DNA of 64,000 bases from positions 248,001 to 312,000 of the forward strand of contig CAKJVC010000088.1 in the NCBI GenBank assembly GCA_918026815.1. The letters run 5' to 3'. Position 1 is the first letter of the stretch. The number at the start of each line of letters is the position of its first letter. The position numbers were made by a program, and so were the translations under genes. Shown piece by piece: positions 34,993-45,428 of this stretch. The notes under the pieces were generated by a model. That model did no database searches. It had not been told where the DNA came from and was given only the letters and a program-made list of their open reading frames with translations. Source of the stretch: Chalara sp. BL73. Its lineage: Eukaryota; Ascomycota; Leotiomycetes; Helotiales.

Positions 34993-36654
34993 ATGGCTGA
35001 TACTTTGATCTTAAGAGGAGGCAATTTTCTGCGCCGAGTCTCGTTTGGAGTTCCTTCTGCATCTCCAGATAGTCGCAGAATATTCGAGATGGCGGATACT
35101 GCTACTCCTGTCGCCAGTGAGGAATCTGCCCTCGACAACGCCAATCTATCTCCAGAAATGACTCGTGTCCTGTCAGGCTCCTCAGCTGGTTCAAACTCTG
35201 GTAGTCCACCACTTTCACGGAATCCATCCTTTTCTGGCAGCAGCAGTTCATATCAGGAAGACTGGGAGGCCATTCCTCCATTGGACAAGTTAACTGTCTT
35301 TGATCTGCTAGACAATTTGGCTTTGCCTCAGCAGCTAGAAAAGTTACAAAGAAATATATCGGCGCAAACCGAGAAAGTTCGGAGACAACGAGATGCTCTC
35401 AAGACGAAAGGGAATGCAACGAAACAACGTGTTGTGGAGGAGTGGCGGAGACGGGTTCCCACAGCAGATGAGCAACTCGATAGATATCGCCGAAAGATGC
35501 GTGATAGCGTCGACAAGCTTGGGAAGCGGTGGAATGATACTAAGGCAGTCACCCTTCGAGAAAAGGTCTCCTTCATCTGCGGAGTTCTAAATGTTCTCAT
35601 CAGTGGATATCTTATTGGTGGATATCCGGAGTTCTTTCACTATTGGTATACCTTGCAGCTTATATACTTCATGCCGATTCGGTATTACACCTACCATAAG
35701 AGGGGATACCATTATTTTCTAGCGGATCTATGCTACTTCGTAAATTTTATGGTCTTCCTTTCCATATGGATCTTCCCTAACTCGAAACGGCTATTTATCA
35801 GCTCATACTGCCTAGCGTTTGGTAATAACGCCATTGCCATAGCTATGTGGAGAAATTCGATGGTTTTCCACAGCTTCGATAAAGTCACGAGCTTATTCAT
35901 CCACATTATGCCCTGCGTCACACTTCACTGCTTAGTCCATCTTCTTGGATCTGATTACCAGCAGGAGCGGTATCCAGCCATCTGGGCAATCAAAAACTCG
36001 CCCGTAGGCTCAAAAACTCACTACTCTCTCTTGGACATGACGTTGTGGTCAACAATCCCTTATGCTATATGGCAATTATCTTACCACTTCCTCATCACTG
36101 TCCGACGACGAGAGAAGATTGCAGCAGGGCGACCAACATCCTTCACCTGGCTGCGGAAGTCGTACGCTAAAACCTACATCGGTAAAATGGTCCTCTCACT
36201 TCCCGACTCTCTGCAAGAGACCGCATTTATGTTGATCCAATACTCATATGCTGTTTTAACTATGCTACCCTGCCCAATTTGGTTCTGGTATCGCTATGCA
36301 TCAGCGAGTTTCTTGATGGCTGTATTCTGCTGGAGTGTATATAATGGCGCAACATATTACATTGATGTATTTGGAAAGCGGTTTCAGAACGAGTTGGAGG
36401 CCATGAGGAAGGAAGTACAGAAGTGGCAGAATAGTCCTGACGTGATGATAAGCCCGAATATTGCACCAAAGATACCGCCAGGGGGGGAATTAGCTGAAGT
36501 CATTAGTAGTGATACAGAGGCTGAGAAGCAGCATGGAAGGAATGAAAGTGTGGACAATATCCCGCTGCTAACAGAGATTGGTGGAAGTACAGGACTAGAT
36601 GGAGGTGCAAGAGATGTTGCAAGGGAACGGAAAATTGGGGATCTACCTGCTTAG
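34993..36654 (+). CDS. gpc1: Glycerophosphocholine acyltransferase Gpc1
   Basis: A single exon of 553 aa starting MADTLILRGGNF. Residues about 60-185 are polar with a charged coiled segment (LQRNISAQTEKVRRQRDALK; RYRRKMRDSVDKLGKRW). From about residue 190 to 480 lie roughly eight hydrophobic helices with the DUF2838/GPC1 signatures LREKVSFICGVLNVLISGYL, YYTYHKRGYHYFLADLCYFVN, WRNSMVFHSFDKVTSLFIHI and MPCVTLHCLVHLL, then the NGATYYIDVFGKRF segment. Gpc1 is an acyl-CoA-dependent ER enzyme that makes lysophosphatidylcholine from glycerophosphocholine and so helps salvage and remodel phosphatidylcholine. The C-terminal 70 residues are acidic and low in complexity. An upstream ATG at 34864 in the same frame would add 43 residues; I prefer 34993 because the family usually starts near MADT-like sequence. 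Confidence 0.93.
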   Translation: MADTLILRGGNFLRRVSFGVPSASPDSRRIFEMADTATPVASEESALDNANLSPEMTRVLSGSSAGSNSGSPPLSRNPSFSGSSSSYQEDWEAIPPLDKLTVFDLLDNLALPQQLEKLQRNISAQTEKVRRQRDALKTKGNATKQRVVEEWRRRVPTADEQLDRYRRKMRDSVDKLGKRWNDTKAVTLREKVSFICGVLNVLISGYLIGGYPEFFHYWYTLQLIYFMPIRYYTYHKRGYHYFLADLCYFVNFMVFLSIWIFPNSKRLFISSYCLAFGNNAIAIAMWRNSMVFHSFDKVTSLFIHIMPCVTLHCLVHLLGSDYQQERYPAIWAIKNSPVGSKTHYSLLDMTLWSTIPYAIWQLSYHFLITVRRREKIAAGRPTSFTWLRKSYAKTYIGKMVLSLPDSLQETAFMLIQYSYAVLTMLPCPIWFWYRYASASFLMAVFCWSVYNGATYYIDVFGKRFQNELEAMRKEVQKWQNSPDVMISPNIAPKIPPGGELAEVISSDTEAEKQHGRNESVDNIPLLTEIGGSTGLDGGARDVARERKIGDLPA

Positions 36655-37112
36655 GGCCTCATATTATTGGTTGTAAGCACTGGGCTTCTCGTCTTTCATG
36701 GGTTCGCGGTTTGAATTAGTACAGCAGGGCGGAGAGATACCAGGAGTTATGGCACATCATCATAGTCTAAGTCCTAGCACATTTGTTTTATGAATTTTCA
36801 TTTCTTGATCTTGAAGTAGTTGAGATGCATCTCAAGATAGCCGCGTTTATGCAGCTCTAATTACACAAACGATTACATAAGGCAAGGCCTACCTAAAAAG
36901 CCAAGCCAAACCATTCCATTTCATGATTGCGCGCTGCAAATATCCCATCCTTGCAAATGTAACTCGCTCGATTCGCTCGATATCAATGATGTCCGTTGTT
37001 CCATGATCCCATTTCCGTGAAAAGCAAACCTCCATAACGCCGATCTGCATGCAAAATCCGTACAGTCGTGAGATCGAATATTAAACATCATTTTCTGCTT
37101 TCTTGATGGAGA
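36655..37112. other. Intergenic between convergent genes
   Basis: Tail-to-tail spacer between GPC1 (+) and CDH1 (-). No gene is seen. Confidence 0.5.
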
Positions 37113-39171
37113 CTATCTGATTACACCCCAGTCGTTTAGTCGTCCGCCCCCTGCGTCACCCTCCTCTCGTTGTCCAGGCTTGCGGCCGAAAACGTTCCAG
37201 AATCGTAAGGTCTCATCCCCTGCCCCAGTAACGACTACTCGTCCATCTGGACTCATAGCTAGATAAAGGACTCTGTAGGTGTGACCTGTAAGACTGACAA
37301 CTTGCGTCATGCTGGGATACTTCCAAACTACGATTTGATTTTGGGAATAACCATGAGTAGAAACGATTTCGTTAGAGTTCTTCGACCATGCCAGATTGCA
37401 GACTTGAGAGCCAGTGTCTATCTCGTTGATTGCCTTGCCTCGTAATGTGTCGTGGAAGATGATTCTTCGGTCTGCAGTTCCTCCGCCAGATGCTAGGAGG
37501 CCTCGCTGGTGTGGTGACCATGCGATAGCCTTCACAGCAGCGGTATGTTCAGCGAATTTAAACATAGGAGTCTCGTTGAGCTTATCCCAGACCATCAGCT
37601 TGTTGTCATTTCCTCCAGACGCAAGTTGGCCATCCTCGCAGTTCCATTTCAGGCCACAAACTTCTTGTTTATGGCCCACTAACTTGCGTAACCATTGATC
37701 GGGTGCTCGTACATCGCGGTGGTATATCAAGCGATCTCGAGAGCCAGAAGTAAGAATGTGGTCGTTCCAAGCAAGAGATCCGACACGTGCCGTATGTCCG
37801 GTCATGGTCCGCAATCGTCGTGTCCGCTCTGCATCCCATATCTGAACAAGACCCTTTCCAGTGCCTATGGCAATATGTGAGCCTCGTTGTATCCAGTTCA
37901 CACTGGTTACAGTATCATCCTGAAGTTCACATAACTTGTTGACTCGCCCTGATGATGAATTCCACATATATACACAACTTCCGAGTCCGACTCCCAGAAC
38001 GTTACTACTTCCCCAGTCCACAAGGTTCAGGTAGAAGTCGTCAGCCAGGTCTGGAGCATCAAGGACTTTATAAGGTACTTTGCTGACAGCTCTAGGTTGT
38101 TTCCGTGGGCTCAACAGCATTTGCTGGCTTCCAAACCGTACAGGGGACAAGCTATACAAGTCTGACCTAGCGTCTAGATGGGGGCCATGCCGACTTTGAG
38201 GCGTCCTTGATGGTGTAGGGTGTCCCGCAATGTTGGTATGATGACGCGGTGACATATATGTGAACAAGTTCTTGTGTGGCGTCGATGGTGTCAAGGAAGA
38301 AACAGGCAAGGACGAATTGGAGCCGGACTTATTTGGAGGAGTTTTTGATCGTGTTGGGTCATTGATGGTTGTGGAATGTGAAGACGATGGCAGTAGAGTC
38401 GGGTCAGGGGAAATGTTTTGAGGTGCAGGTTGAGGTATCGTGGTATCAAATATCTCAGACCGTAACAGGGTGGAAAATGTGCGATTTGCCTCTTCAGCTA
38501 AAGGATTTGGTTAGCTAGCTGAAGCTAGATCTGAAAGTTCATAGATCACTTACTTCTCTGGAAATGAAGCTCCCCATGAGGTGTGCGCTTCTTCTGCTTG
38601 GAAGGCGTGGCAGGCGAGCTTTCGTCATGGAGCAAACTGAAGCTAGCTTGAAGATCTTGTCCTTCTCGATTAGGAATGAATCTAACGATGTCAGCTCTGC
38701 GTGCAAGTGTGTAGGGTTGTGATGGGTTAAAAGCCACTCGCGAAGGTGTTTATTGCACTCCGCTATGGCTTTACAAGCGACGCCATGCGAGGCTCTGCCT
38801 TGCAAGAGGGGTATGTACAAAGCAATTATTGAGAGTGAATATTCTTACCTATCACCGTACACTCGTTGCCTTTTCCTGCTTGGACTCCCACCTGGAGTAA
38901 CTTCTCTCTGCCTGCCTGCGTCTTCGAAATCTTTCAGAGCATTCTTGAGCGCAACTGGGTCTACCGCTTCTCCTCCTATCAGACCAGAATTCCTATATGA
39001 CGAACTCTCCCCCATTGACTTCTTATCAGACTTTCGTTTCTCAGCACCGGCTGGTGGAGGGGTTGTGGTTCGGGGTGGTGTATCGACTGGGGGTGTACTG
39101 ATTGCGTTTGCTGTCTTCGTCAGGTGCGAGTGATAGCTCGTTGAGCTGATGGTATCCTCCTTGAAAACCAT
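37113..39171 (-). CDS. cdh1: APC/C activator Cdh1 (Fizzy-related)
   Basis: Three exons, 39171-38849, 38681-38554 and 38497-37113, encode 611 aa. The C-box reads GDRFIPNR and is split by the first intron between GDR and FIPNR; it is followed by DLQASFSLL. EEANRTFSTLLRSEIFD follows in exon 3, then KVLDAPDLADDFYLNLVDWG, the mark of Cdh1 rather than Cdc20. Seven WD40 repeats span about residues 300-590 (for example VTSVNWIQRGSHIAIGTGKG, VCGLKWNCEDGQLASGGNDN, LYLAMSPDGRVVVTGAGDE). The chain ends in Ile-Arg (GVIR), the IR tail that docks on Cdc27/APC3. Cdh1 directs the anaphase-promoting complex to mitotic cyclins at mitotic exit and in G1. The N-terminal region is Ser/Thr-Pro-rich (TPPVDTPPRTTTPPP), fitting CDK control. 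An upstream extension of exon 1 is open but has no ATG. Confidence 0.95.
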
Positions 39172-40442
39172 GCTTGCAGCTGCACAGCGCAAGAGGCTGG
39201 GTTTAGGATTTCCAGATCTACCCGGTCTCAGGCTCTCCAAACAATTGCTAACAGCTTGGTCTCCTGCTTCGATCTCGATCGCTGCGCAAGTACTCTGCCC
39301 GCTTCGTCCAGCTCAATTCCGTGCAACAAGCTCGGCGTTCTTGTCGAGAGAGGCTGGTGCCAATCGCCCTGTAAGGAATTGTCGACTCAGACGATAAGGC
39401 GCTCCGATATACCCCAGCTTCCCATTCATTAATATCGCCTACGCAATCTAAGATCAAAGCAACGACACTGCAAACTGTCCCAGCAATCCGTCTTGACCGC
39501 GAGCTGCCGTTGTTGTGGTTTTGTTATTGTCGTGGGCGTATCGATTGTTGCTATCTGTTTTGGCCCAGGATAGGAGACTATATTTCAGAGCCGCAAATTT
39601 AGCGGCTTTTTGGGAAAGGAGCCGCCGCCGAGCGATAATCCAGCCCCTCACTTTAAGACAATTCACAACCTCAAAAGAAGAATACCAGCTCTCAACACAA
39701 CAACAAGAGACATCTATACTGATGAAAATGGATTGTGAAGAGGAGTTTCGAGCGAAGAGGATATCAGTTCGGCGTCAGCTCCACTACAATGTATCGTGGC
39801 CCAAACCAGGCCCAATATCGCGTCTATTCAATTCCTCACAACGCGAAATTCCCTAGTTAATGCAGAGGGCTCGGATCAAAACAAGCACATCTAAAGTGGT
39901 AAAGGCCGTTGATTCTTTGTTATGAAGCAGAACGGTCATCCCAGCGCGATTCTATTGGCTATTGTTCACTTTCAGGGGGGATGTTTTGATATTCTGGTGG
40001 TTCATTGGTCACGCGCTTTCACGCGTTAAGGGGTTTAGGTTCAGGCGTATCGACAAAAACAAAACATGAAAATTGCCCTATTGGGATGCCCGTTAGAGAG
40101 GCGGCCAACCGCCATTCACTCTCTGTCGATATTCCTTGTTCTCCTTCATGCATCATCCAACCGTCTAGTTAAGTGTCAAAATCTCATCATTCGTGATTAG
40201 ACAAAATTCCATGAGGTAAGCAGAGTGTGGTGTCCCACTAAAACTCAAAAATGGTGCCATAGACTTAATCTTCAAAGAGTGAGATCTGGATTTCTTCCAT
40301 ACTCACAAAATTATGCAGTCAGAGTGAGGCGCATTCTCCCAAAGGTGCGCTAGACCATGGCATACCCAGCTTTTAGAGATTTAAATCCACTTGCCCTGTT
40401 CCATCCATGGCGCGCTTGAGCATGTCTAAACTCAGAACTAGC
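39172..40442. other. Intergenic upstream of CDH1
   Basis: 1.3 kb between the CDH1 start and the 3' end of the DUF7704 gene (-). It contains a tandem ACGCGC-TTTC-ACGCGT element at 40011-40026. A 113-codon frame at 39515-39856 has no ATG-led start or domain and is not called. Confidence 0.5.
40011..40026 (+). promoter_or_regulatory. Tandem MCB-like element upstream of CDH1
   Basis: ACGCGC and ACGCGT separated by four bases (TTTC). ACGCGT is the MluI cell-cycle box bound by MBF in yeasts. It lies about 840 bp before the CDH1 start codon. Function is inference. Confidence 0.35.
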
Positions 40443-41035
40443 CTATGATTTCGCCTTCATCTTTGCAGCCGCAGCCTCTCGACTTCTCGGCGTGTTCAAG
40501 CCAACACCGCTCAGAAATGCGAGTCTCATGCTGGCACCAGCATAGACAAAGCCAACATTTCCCCAGTGCATGGCATTCCAATTCCAGGCTTCATAGTAGA
40601 TTGCTGGCCCAAGTGATCTGACACTATACAGATGGCCCAGATCCGCAATGAGAAGGCCAAAGAGAACGGTCTTCCAGACTGTCAGATCCGATGTTGATCG
40701 AAGCACGAGCTATTGGGTGTCAGCAATGTGAGTTTTAGTGGAAATTTAACATGGGCTGTAGGACACATTGTGAATATATGTCAAGACAACACAACATAGA
40801 GACTGGCACATACCGCTTCATTGATTGCAAACAAGAGATACAAGTTTGCAAGCTGCGAGAGCACGATACTTGTGGACTGCGGAATGGCGCCTGAGGAGGA
40901 TGAGGCTAAATGTGTCATTTGAAGATACTCGTGTTGCCTGAAATGGGCGAAGTAAGCACCAACGATGGCACTAATTGGCTCAATGATGAGAAAGAATGCT
41001 GAGTATATGAAAGGAAGCCTGAAGTTTGAAGCCAT
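40443..41035 (-). CDS. DUF7704 small membrane protein
   Basis: Two exons, 41035-40814 and 40709-40443, encode 162 aa. The order of motifs is that of the fungal DUF7704 family: LPFIYSAFFLIIEPISAIVGAY, VLSQLANLYLLFAINEA, then after the intron LVLRSTSDLTVWKTVLFGLL, IADLGHLYSV and WNAMHWGNVGFVYAGASMRL. About four membrane helices are visible, and the C-terminus is basic (RSREAAAAKMKAKS), a possible cytosolic tail. The arrangement loosely recalls EXPERA/TMEM97-like sterol-related proteins, but no reaction is known for this family. The intron is 104 nt. The gene is divergent from the F-box/WD40 gene. Confidence 0.85.
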
Positions 41036-41877
41036 GAGGGCAACGAAGGCTTATAGCAACCCGAAATCTATCTCGTTATAAATCCGCACGACCTTATCTA
41101 CAGAATATGAGAATAAATGTTTGCGTATTGTTGAGCAGCGAGATTGTAGTTGAGGTAGCACTAATCATTCAGAGGTCCTGCTAAGGTGATTCCTTGGATG
41201 AACTGCTGTGCTTTGATTCAGATGGTGTTCGTGAAACGTGGAGAGCTTTGATCGACAGCTAACTAATTTGAATATATATTTCCTTGTGTGTTTTGACCCA
41301 CTAGGTACCCCGTGCTGGGGGGTGAACTACTGTGACATGATGACAACACCACAGTTGAATTCAGATGATTGATATGTCTCCCATCTTAGTACTTCAGTAC
41401 TAAAATGGAATGGACCCTTAGCTAAGAAAAAGTTTGTATCTTTTGGGTTGTCTTTGGCAGTGGCGTTGGGCGGCGTTACATGGATGCTGAATTTCTTTCT
41501 TAAATAAACCTTGTTAGACAACCCCATGCAAATTATTCCTGCATAAACATCAACGGTCAAGCGTCCCTCAACAACCAACCTTCCACCTCAAACCATCATA
41601 TCCTCTCGTTCATTTCCCGTTGTTTTTCTTTCTCAATCCACTCCTTAGAAGAAGTCCTTTCCTAGTTTAGCAGCGAGCCACCAGTCGTTACTATCTCTTG
41701 TTAATTCTTGGTGTGCACAGCCGACTTGCTCTGGTTTAGCGCGTCATATTGGATCCTCCTCTTAGCCACGTTCTACTTATCACTAGGAGAAAACATCAAC
41801 TAAGATATAAGCGTTATCGCCTAAAGAAGGGGGTTTCGGCACAATCGCAGAGTTCACGGGGCGGCCCACCTTTCACC
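41036..41877. other. Divergent promoter, DUF7704 / F-box-WD40
   Basis: 842 bp between divergent starts. The right 130 bp are open in the F-box frame (from 41749) but lack an ATG and are taken as leader. A CCTCCTCTTAG-type pyrimidine stretch precedes the start. No other gene is seen. Confidence 0.45.
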
Positions 41878-43880
41878 ATGTCTGCTCGAGTCTTCCCCAT
41901 TGAGGAGTGGGCACCTCAGTCACGAAGCTCAACCATTGATACCCCTTCAGCCGGAATGGCTACCCCTAGGGATTCAGTCTCAAGTACTCGCTTTAGGAGC
42001 CGACTACGGTCTTTGCCTTTGGGCAATGACACAGATCTCTCAGATACTTTCAAAAGCTTGTCCCTAAGAAATAGCAACTCAGAACTCACTACGGGCGAAG
42101 ATGGACATCGGGGAGGTGGATTTCGCGGATTACTCAGAAGAGCGTCTGTATCAATCAAGGCGAAGCGGCAACGACGGCACTCACACGCAGTACAACAAAG
42201 ACCTTGGATGCACAGATTGAGAGAAGCAGCCAGCTTTACCAACAATAGACACTCGAGACTTCTGCCAGCACAATTTGATGTTGGTGGACCAGTCGACTCT
42301 TGCGAGGAACTTATGGCACCTGTGCCAGGCAGTGGATCTGCGCCACCTATCATACCTCGCGGAAGTGGAGGAGCGGCGAGAGCTACGGCAGCAGCACAAA
42401 ATGAGTACTTCGGGAGAAATCAACACCTATTATTTCCTGAGGATCATCTAGGTGATCGAGAGAGTGGTATTGGCATAGCCTTGACAACAACTGAGCCAGC
42501 CCAATGTTCGGATACTTCCATCAGCCGTGTGGATTTCATTTCCCAACTGCCAGTCGAGCTTGCTATTCAAATACTCGCCCATCTCGATCATCGCTCGTTC
42601 GTCCATACCGCGCACGTCTCCCGTACTTGGGCACGGGTGACAGCTTCTCCACACATATGGCGTGAGGTTTTCCTGCGGGAGAAGTCCAAAAGCTATGCTA
42701 TGAGCGAACCAGTCCAGCCTGGGGCAGGCCTCGGACTTCCAACATATAATCCTGAGAGTGACTGGAAGGACTTATATCGGATCAAACAGCAACTAGAAAC
42801 CAATTGGAAGGAAGGAAAGGCCGAGCCTGTTTATCTGAATGGACACCTAGACAGCATCTACTGTGTCCAGTTCGATGAGTATGTAGTTGTAAATCGATAA
42901 AGCTTACAAAACTAACCTGAAGCAGAAGTAAAATTATAACTGGCTCCCGGGACAAGACTATCCGGGTATGGAATATGAGAACATATAGTTGCGATCTTGT
43001 CATCGGCCCCCCTGATATAGTGTCAGATCCTGCTATTATGTTTGAACCTAACGGCAAACCTCGACACTATGCTACAATGCCCGACCAGAACAACCACTCA
43101 GCTTACAATCCCAAAGCTGTGTCTTTTGATATTCACCATAGTCAATCCATTTTGTGCCTCCAGTATGACGAGAATATTCTTGTCACCGGTTCATCAGATA
43201 GCTCCTGCATTATGTATGACATCAAGAACGAGTATACTCCAATTCGCCGACTCAGGCACCATACCGCGGCTGTACTTGACCTTGCCTTTGATGAGAAGTA
43301 CATTGTTACCTGCTCGAAGGATGTAAGCATTTGTGTTTGGGATCGGGATACCGGTGTTATGCTAAAGCAGCTCCGCGGTCATACAGGACCTGTCAACGCT
43401 GTTCAAATGAGAGGAAATACTATTGTCAGTTGCAGCGGCGACTTCCGAGTGAAACTGTGGAATATCGATACTGGCAAGAATATCCGCGAGTTCTCTGGTC
43501 ACACCAAAGGTCTTGCTTGCAGTCAGTTCTCCGATGATTCAAGATTCATCGCATCCGCAGGGAACGATAGAATTATACGGATCTGGAACGCCAACACGGG
43601 AGTCTGCCTTCACAAAATAGAGGCACACGATAATCTAGTCCGCTCACTACACGTTGACTCGGTTAGTGGAAGGCTAATTTCAGGGAGCTATGACCAAGAT
43701 ATCAAGGTCTTCGATATGGAATCGGGGCGTGTGCTTCTCGAATTTCCAAAGTGGCACGCAAGCTGGGTGCTTGGAGCTAAGTCAGATTATCGCCGTATCA
43801 TCAGTACTGGCCAGGACCCGAAGATCCTAATTATGGATTTCGGCATGAGCATCAAGGGTATTGAGCGGCTGGAGAGTTAG
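41878..43880 (+). CDS. F-box and WD40-repeat protein
   Basis: Two exons, 41878-42878 and 42926-43880, encode 651 aa; the ATG sits in a CACCATG context. The N-terminal 250 residues are Ser/Arg-rich and likely disordered. The F-box is at about residues 220-265: DFISQLPVELAIQILAHLDH, then HVSRTWARVTASPHIWREVF. Seven WD40 repeats follow from about residue 325 (LDSIYCVQFDE joined to SKIITGSRDKTIRVWN; LCLQYDENILVTGSSDSS; VLDLAFDEKYIVTCSKDVS; VNAVQMRGNTIVSCSGDFR). Such proteins are substrate receptors of SCF ubiquitin ligases: the F-box binds Skp1 and the propeller reads phosphodegrons. The closest yeast counterparts by layout are Pof11-like proteins; the target is unknown. The exon junction could also use AAG two codons away, changing one or two residues. 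Confidence 0.9.
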
Positions 43881-44523
43881 GAGTTGAAAGCGGAGTTGTA
43901 CGATTATATGGCAATATGATGGATTATGACAGAGAAGAAGCATTTGCATTGCGATGAATTGATTAGGGAGGATACCATTTGCGTTGCTCTATAAGGAGTC
44001 TCGGCTTTAGCTGTTGCCGTGTATTGGAAGGATTCATGGAGTGTATATGGAAAGCGTTGGCGTTGCATTTGCATGTAAATTGCATGAGCGAAATGTTACA
44101 GGCAGCATGAATTTATAAAAGCGTTGACTAAGTCTTTGAATGGCTGCACAGTAACGAACTGTGAGATTATTGGGCTTGAATCTGCATGGATGCATAGCCT
44201 GGCTGTTAACTCGAAAATGCATTCTGACGCCCCAAATAGTCGTTGTCTTTGACTAACGGGTAACTGTTCCTTATATGATATTTCTCCATCAGATCTCGAT
44301 AACCTGCCTCCTACATAGCACACATAGTTGATTTTACGGCCTCAGCCCTCACCTAACTCTGTGCACTCAATTGCAGGGTCCAGTTTTCGAACCTTTCATT
44401 GGACAGTACTGAAAGTGGGCCTGAATATTGCCAAGATCCGCTTAGTAGCGCACACAACCCAAATGCAATTCTCTGAACTTTTGAACTTCAACTCGTGAAG
44501 AATTTCGTCGATAACCAGCAATC
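43881..44523. other. Intergenic upstream of the eS7 gene
   Basis: 643 bp between two plus-strand genes. A CCAAT box in reverse orientation (ATTGG) lies near 44399-44403, about 120 bp before the ribosomal protein start. No other gene is seen. Confidence 0.45.
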
Positions 44524-45428
44524 ATGAGCGCATCACTCAACAAGATCGCGGCCGCGAGCCCATCGCGAGCCAACCCATCTGAGCTCGAGACCAGCATCGC
44601 TAGCGCCCTCTACGACCTCGAGACTAATACTTCCGACTTGAGGGCTGCCCTCCGCCCTCTTCAATTCGTTTCTGCACGAGAGGTAAGCAATTAACCTTAC
44701 AATAGATATATAGGATGGAAGCAGTCATAAGCTCTTCGAAACGACACGAGGCGCTGGCATGCAATGCAGGATATATCAGAAAACACATATTTTCATGGAA
44801 GCATGGAAGGACTGCATATTGATATGGCTGTTTTGGGTGTTGGCGTCCCTCTGTTGTGGAATTGGACGGGCTGCGGACCATTTAATGAATGGAGCTCGCA
44901 TGCTGACTTTGATCGAATTGTAGATTGAAGTTGGCCACGGCAAGAAGGCTATTGTCGTCTTTGTCCCCGTCCCATCCCTCCAAGGCTTCCACAAGGTGCA
45001 GCAACGGTACGATTTCCCTCCCACTTCCAATTGTCTAGTCACAGTACCTAACGAGCAACAGTCTCACCCGCGAGCTTGAGAAGAAGTTCTCCGACCGCCA
45101 CGTCCTGATCCTCGCCTCGCGCCGCATTCTTCCCCGCCCCAAGCGCTCCAACCGCTCGCGCACCTCGCAAACACAGAAGCGTCCCCGTTCCCGCACACTG
45201 ACCGCCGTGCACGATGCCATCCTGACCGACCTTGTCTACCCCGTCGAGATCGTCGGCAAGCGCCTGCGCACCAAGGAGGATGGCAGCAAGGTCCTGAAGG
45301 TCGTTCTGGACGAGAAGGAGAAAGGAGGTGTTGATCACAGACTCGATACCTACTCTGAGGTTTACCGCAGACTCACCGGCCGCGGTGTTGGCTTCGAGTT
45401 CCCTCAAGGTTCTGCGGCTGAGTATTAG
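44524..45428 (+). CDS. rps7: 40S ribosomal protein eS7
   Basis: Three exons, 44524-44682, 44924-45006 and 45062-45428, encode 202 aa, the normal eS7 length. The chain reads [79 protein letters not shown], then [20 protein letters not shown] and [14 protein letters not shown]. All are highly conserved in eukaryotic S7. It binds near the 18S rRNA 5' region and is needed for small-subunit assembly. The first intron is 241 nt, longer than most here, as is common in fungal ribosomal protein genes. I looked for C/D or H/ACA snoRNA boxes in it and found none convincing. Codon use is biased to C-ending codons in exon 3, in keeping with high expression. Confidence 0.97.

Noticed and set aside
39515..39856. 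113-codon plus frame upstream of CDH1
   Set aside because: No recognisable domain or signal, Arg/Gln-rich mixture, and lies in the CDH1 promoter region.
44683..44923. snoRNA within the first eS7 intron
   Set aside because: No convincing C/D or H/ACA boxes; the only CTGA is the likely branch site.
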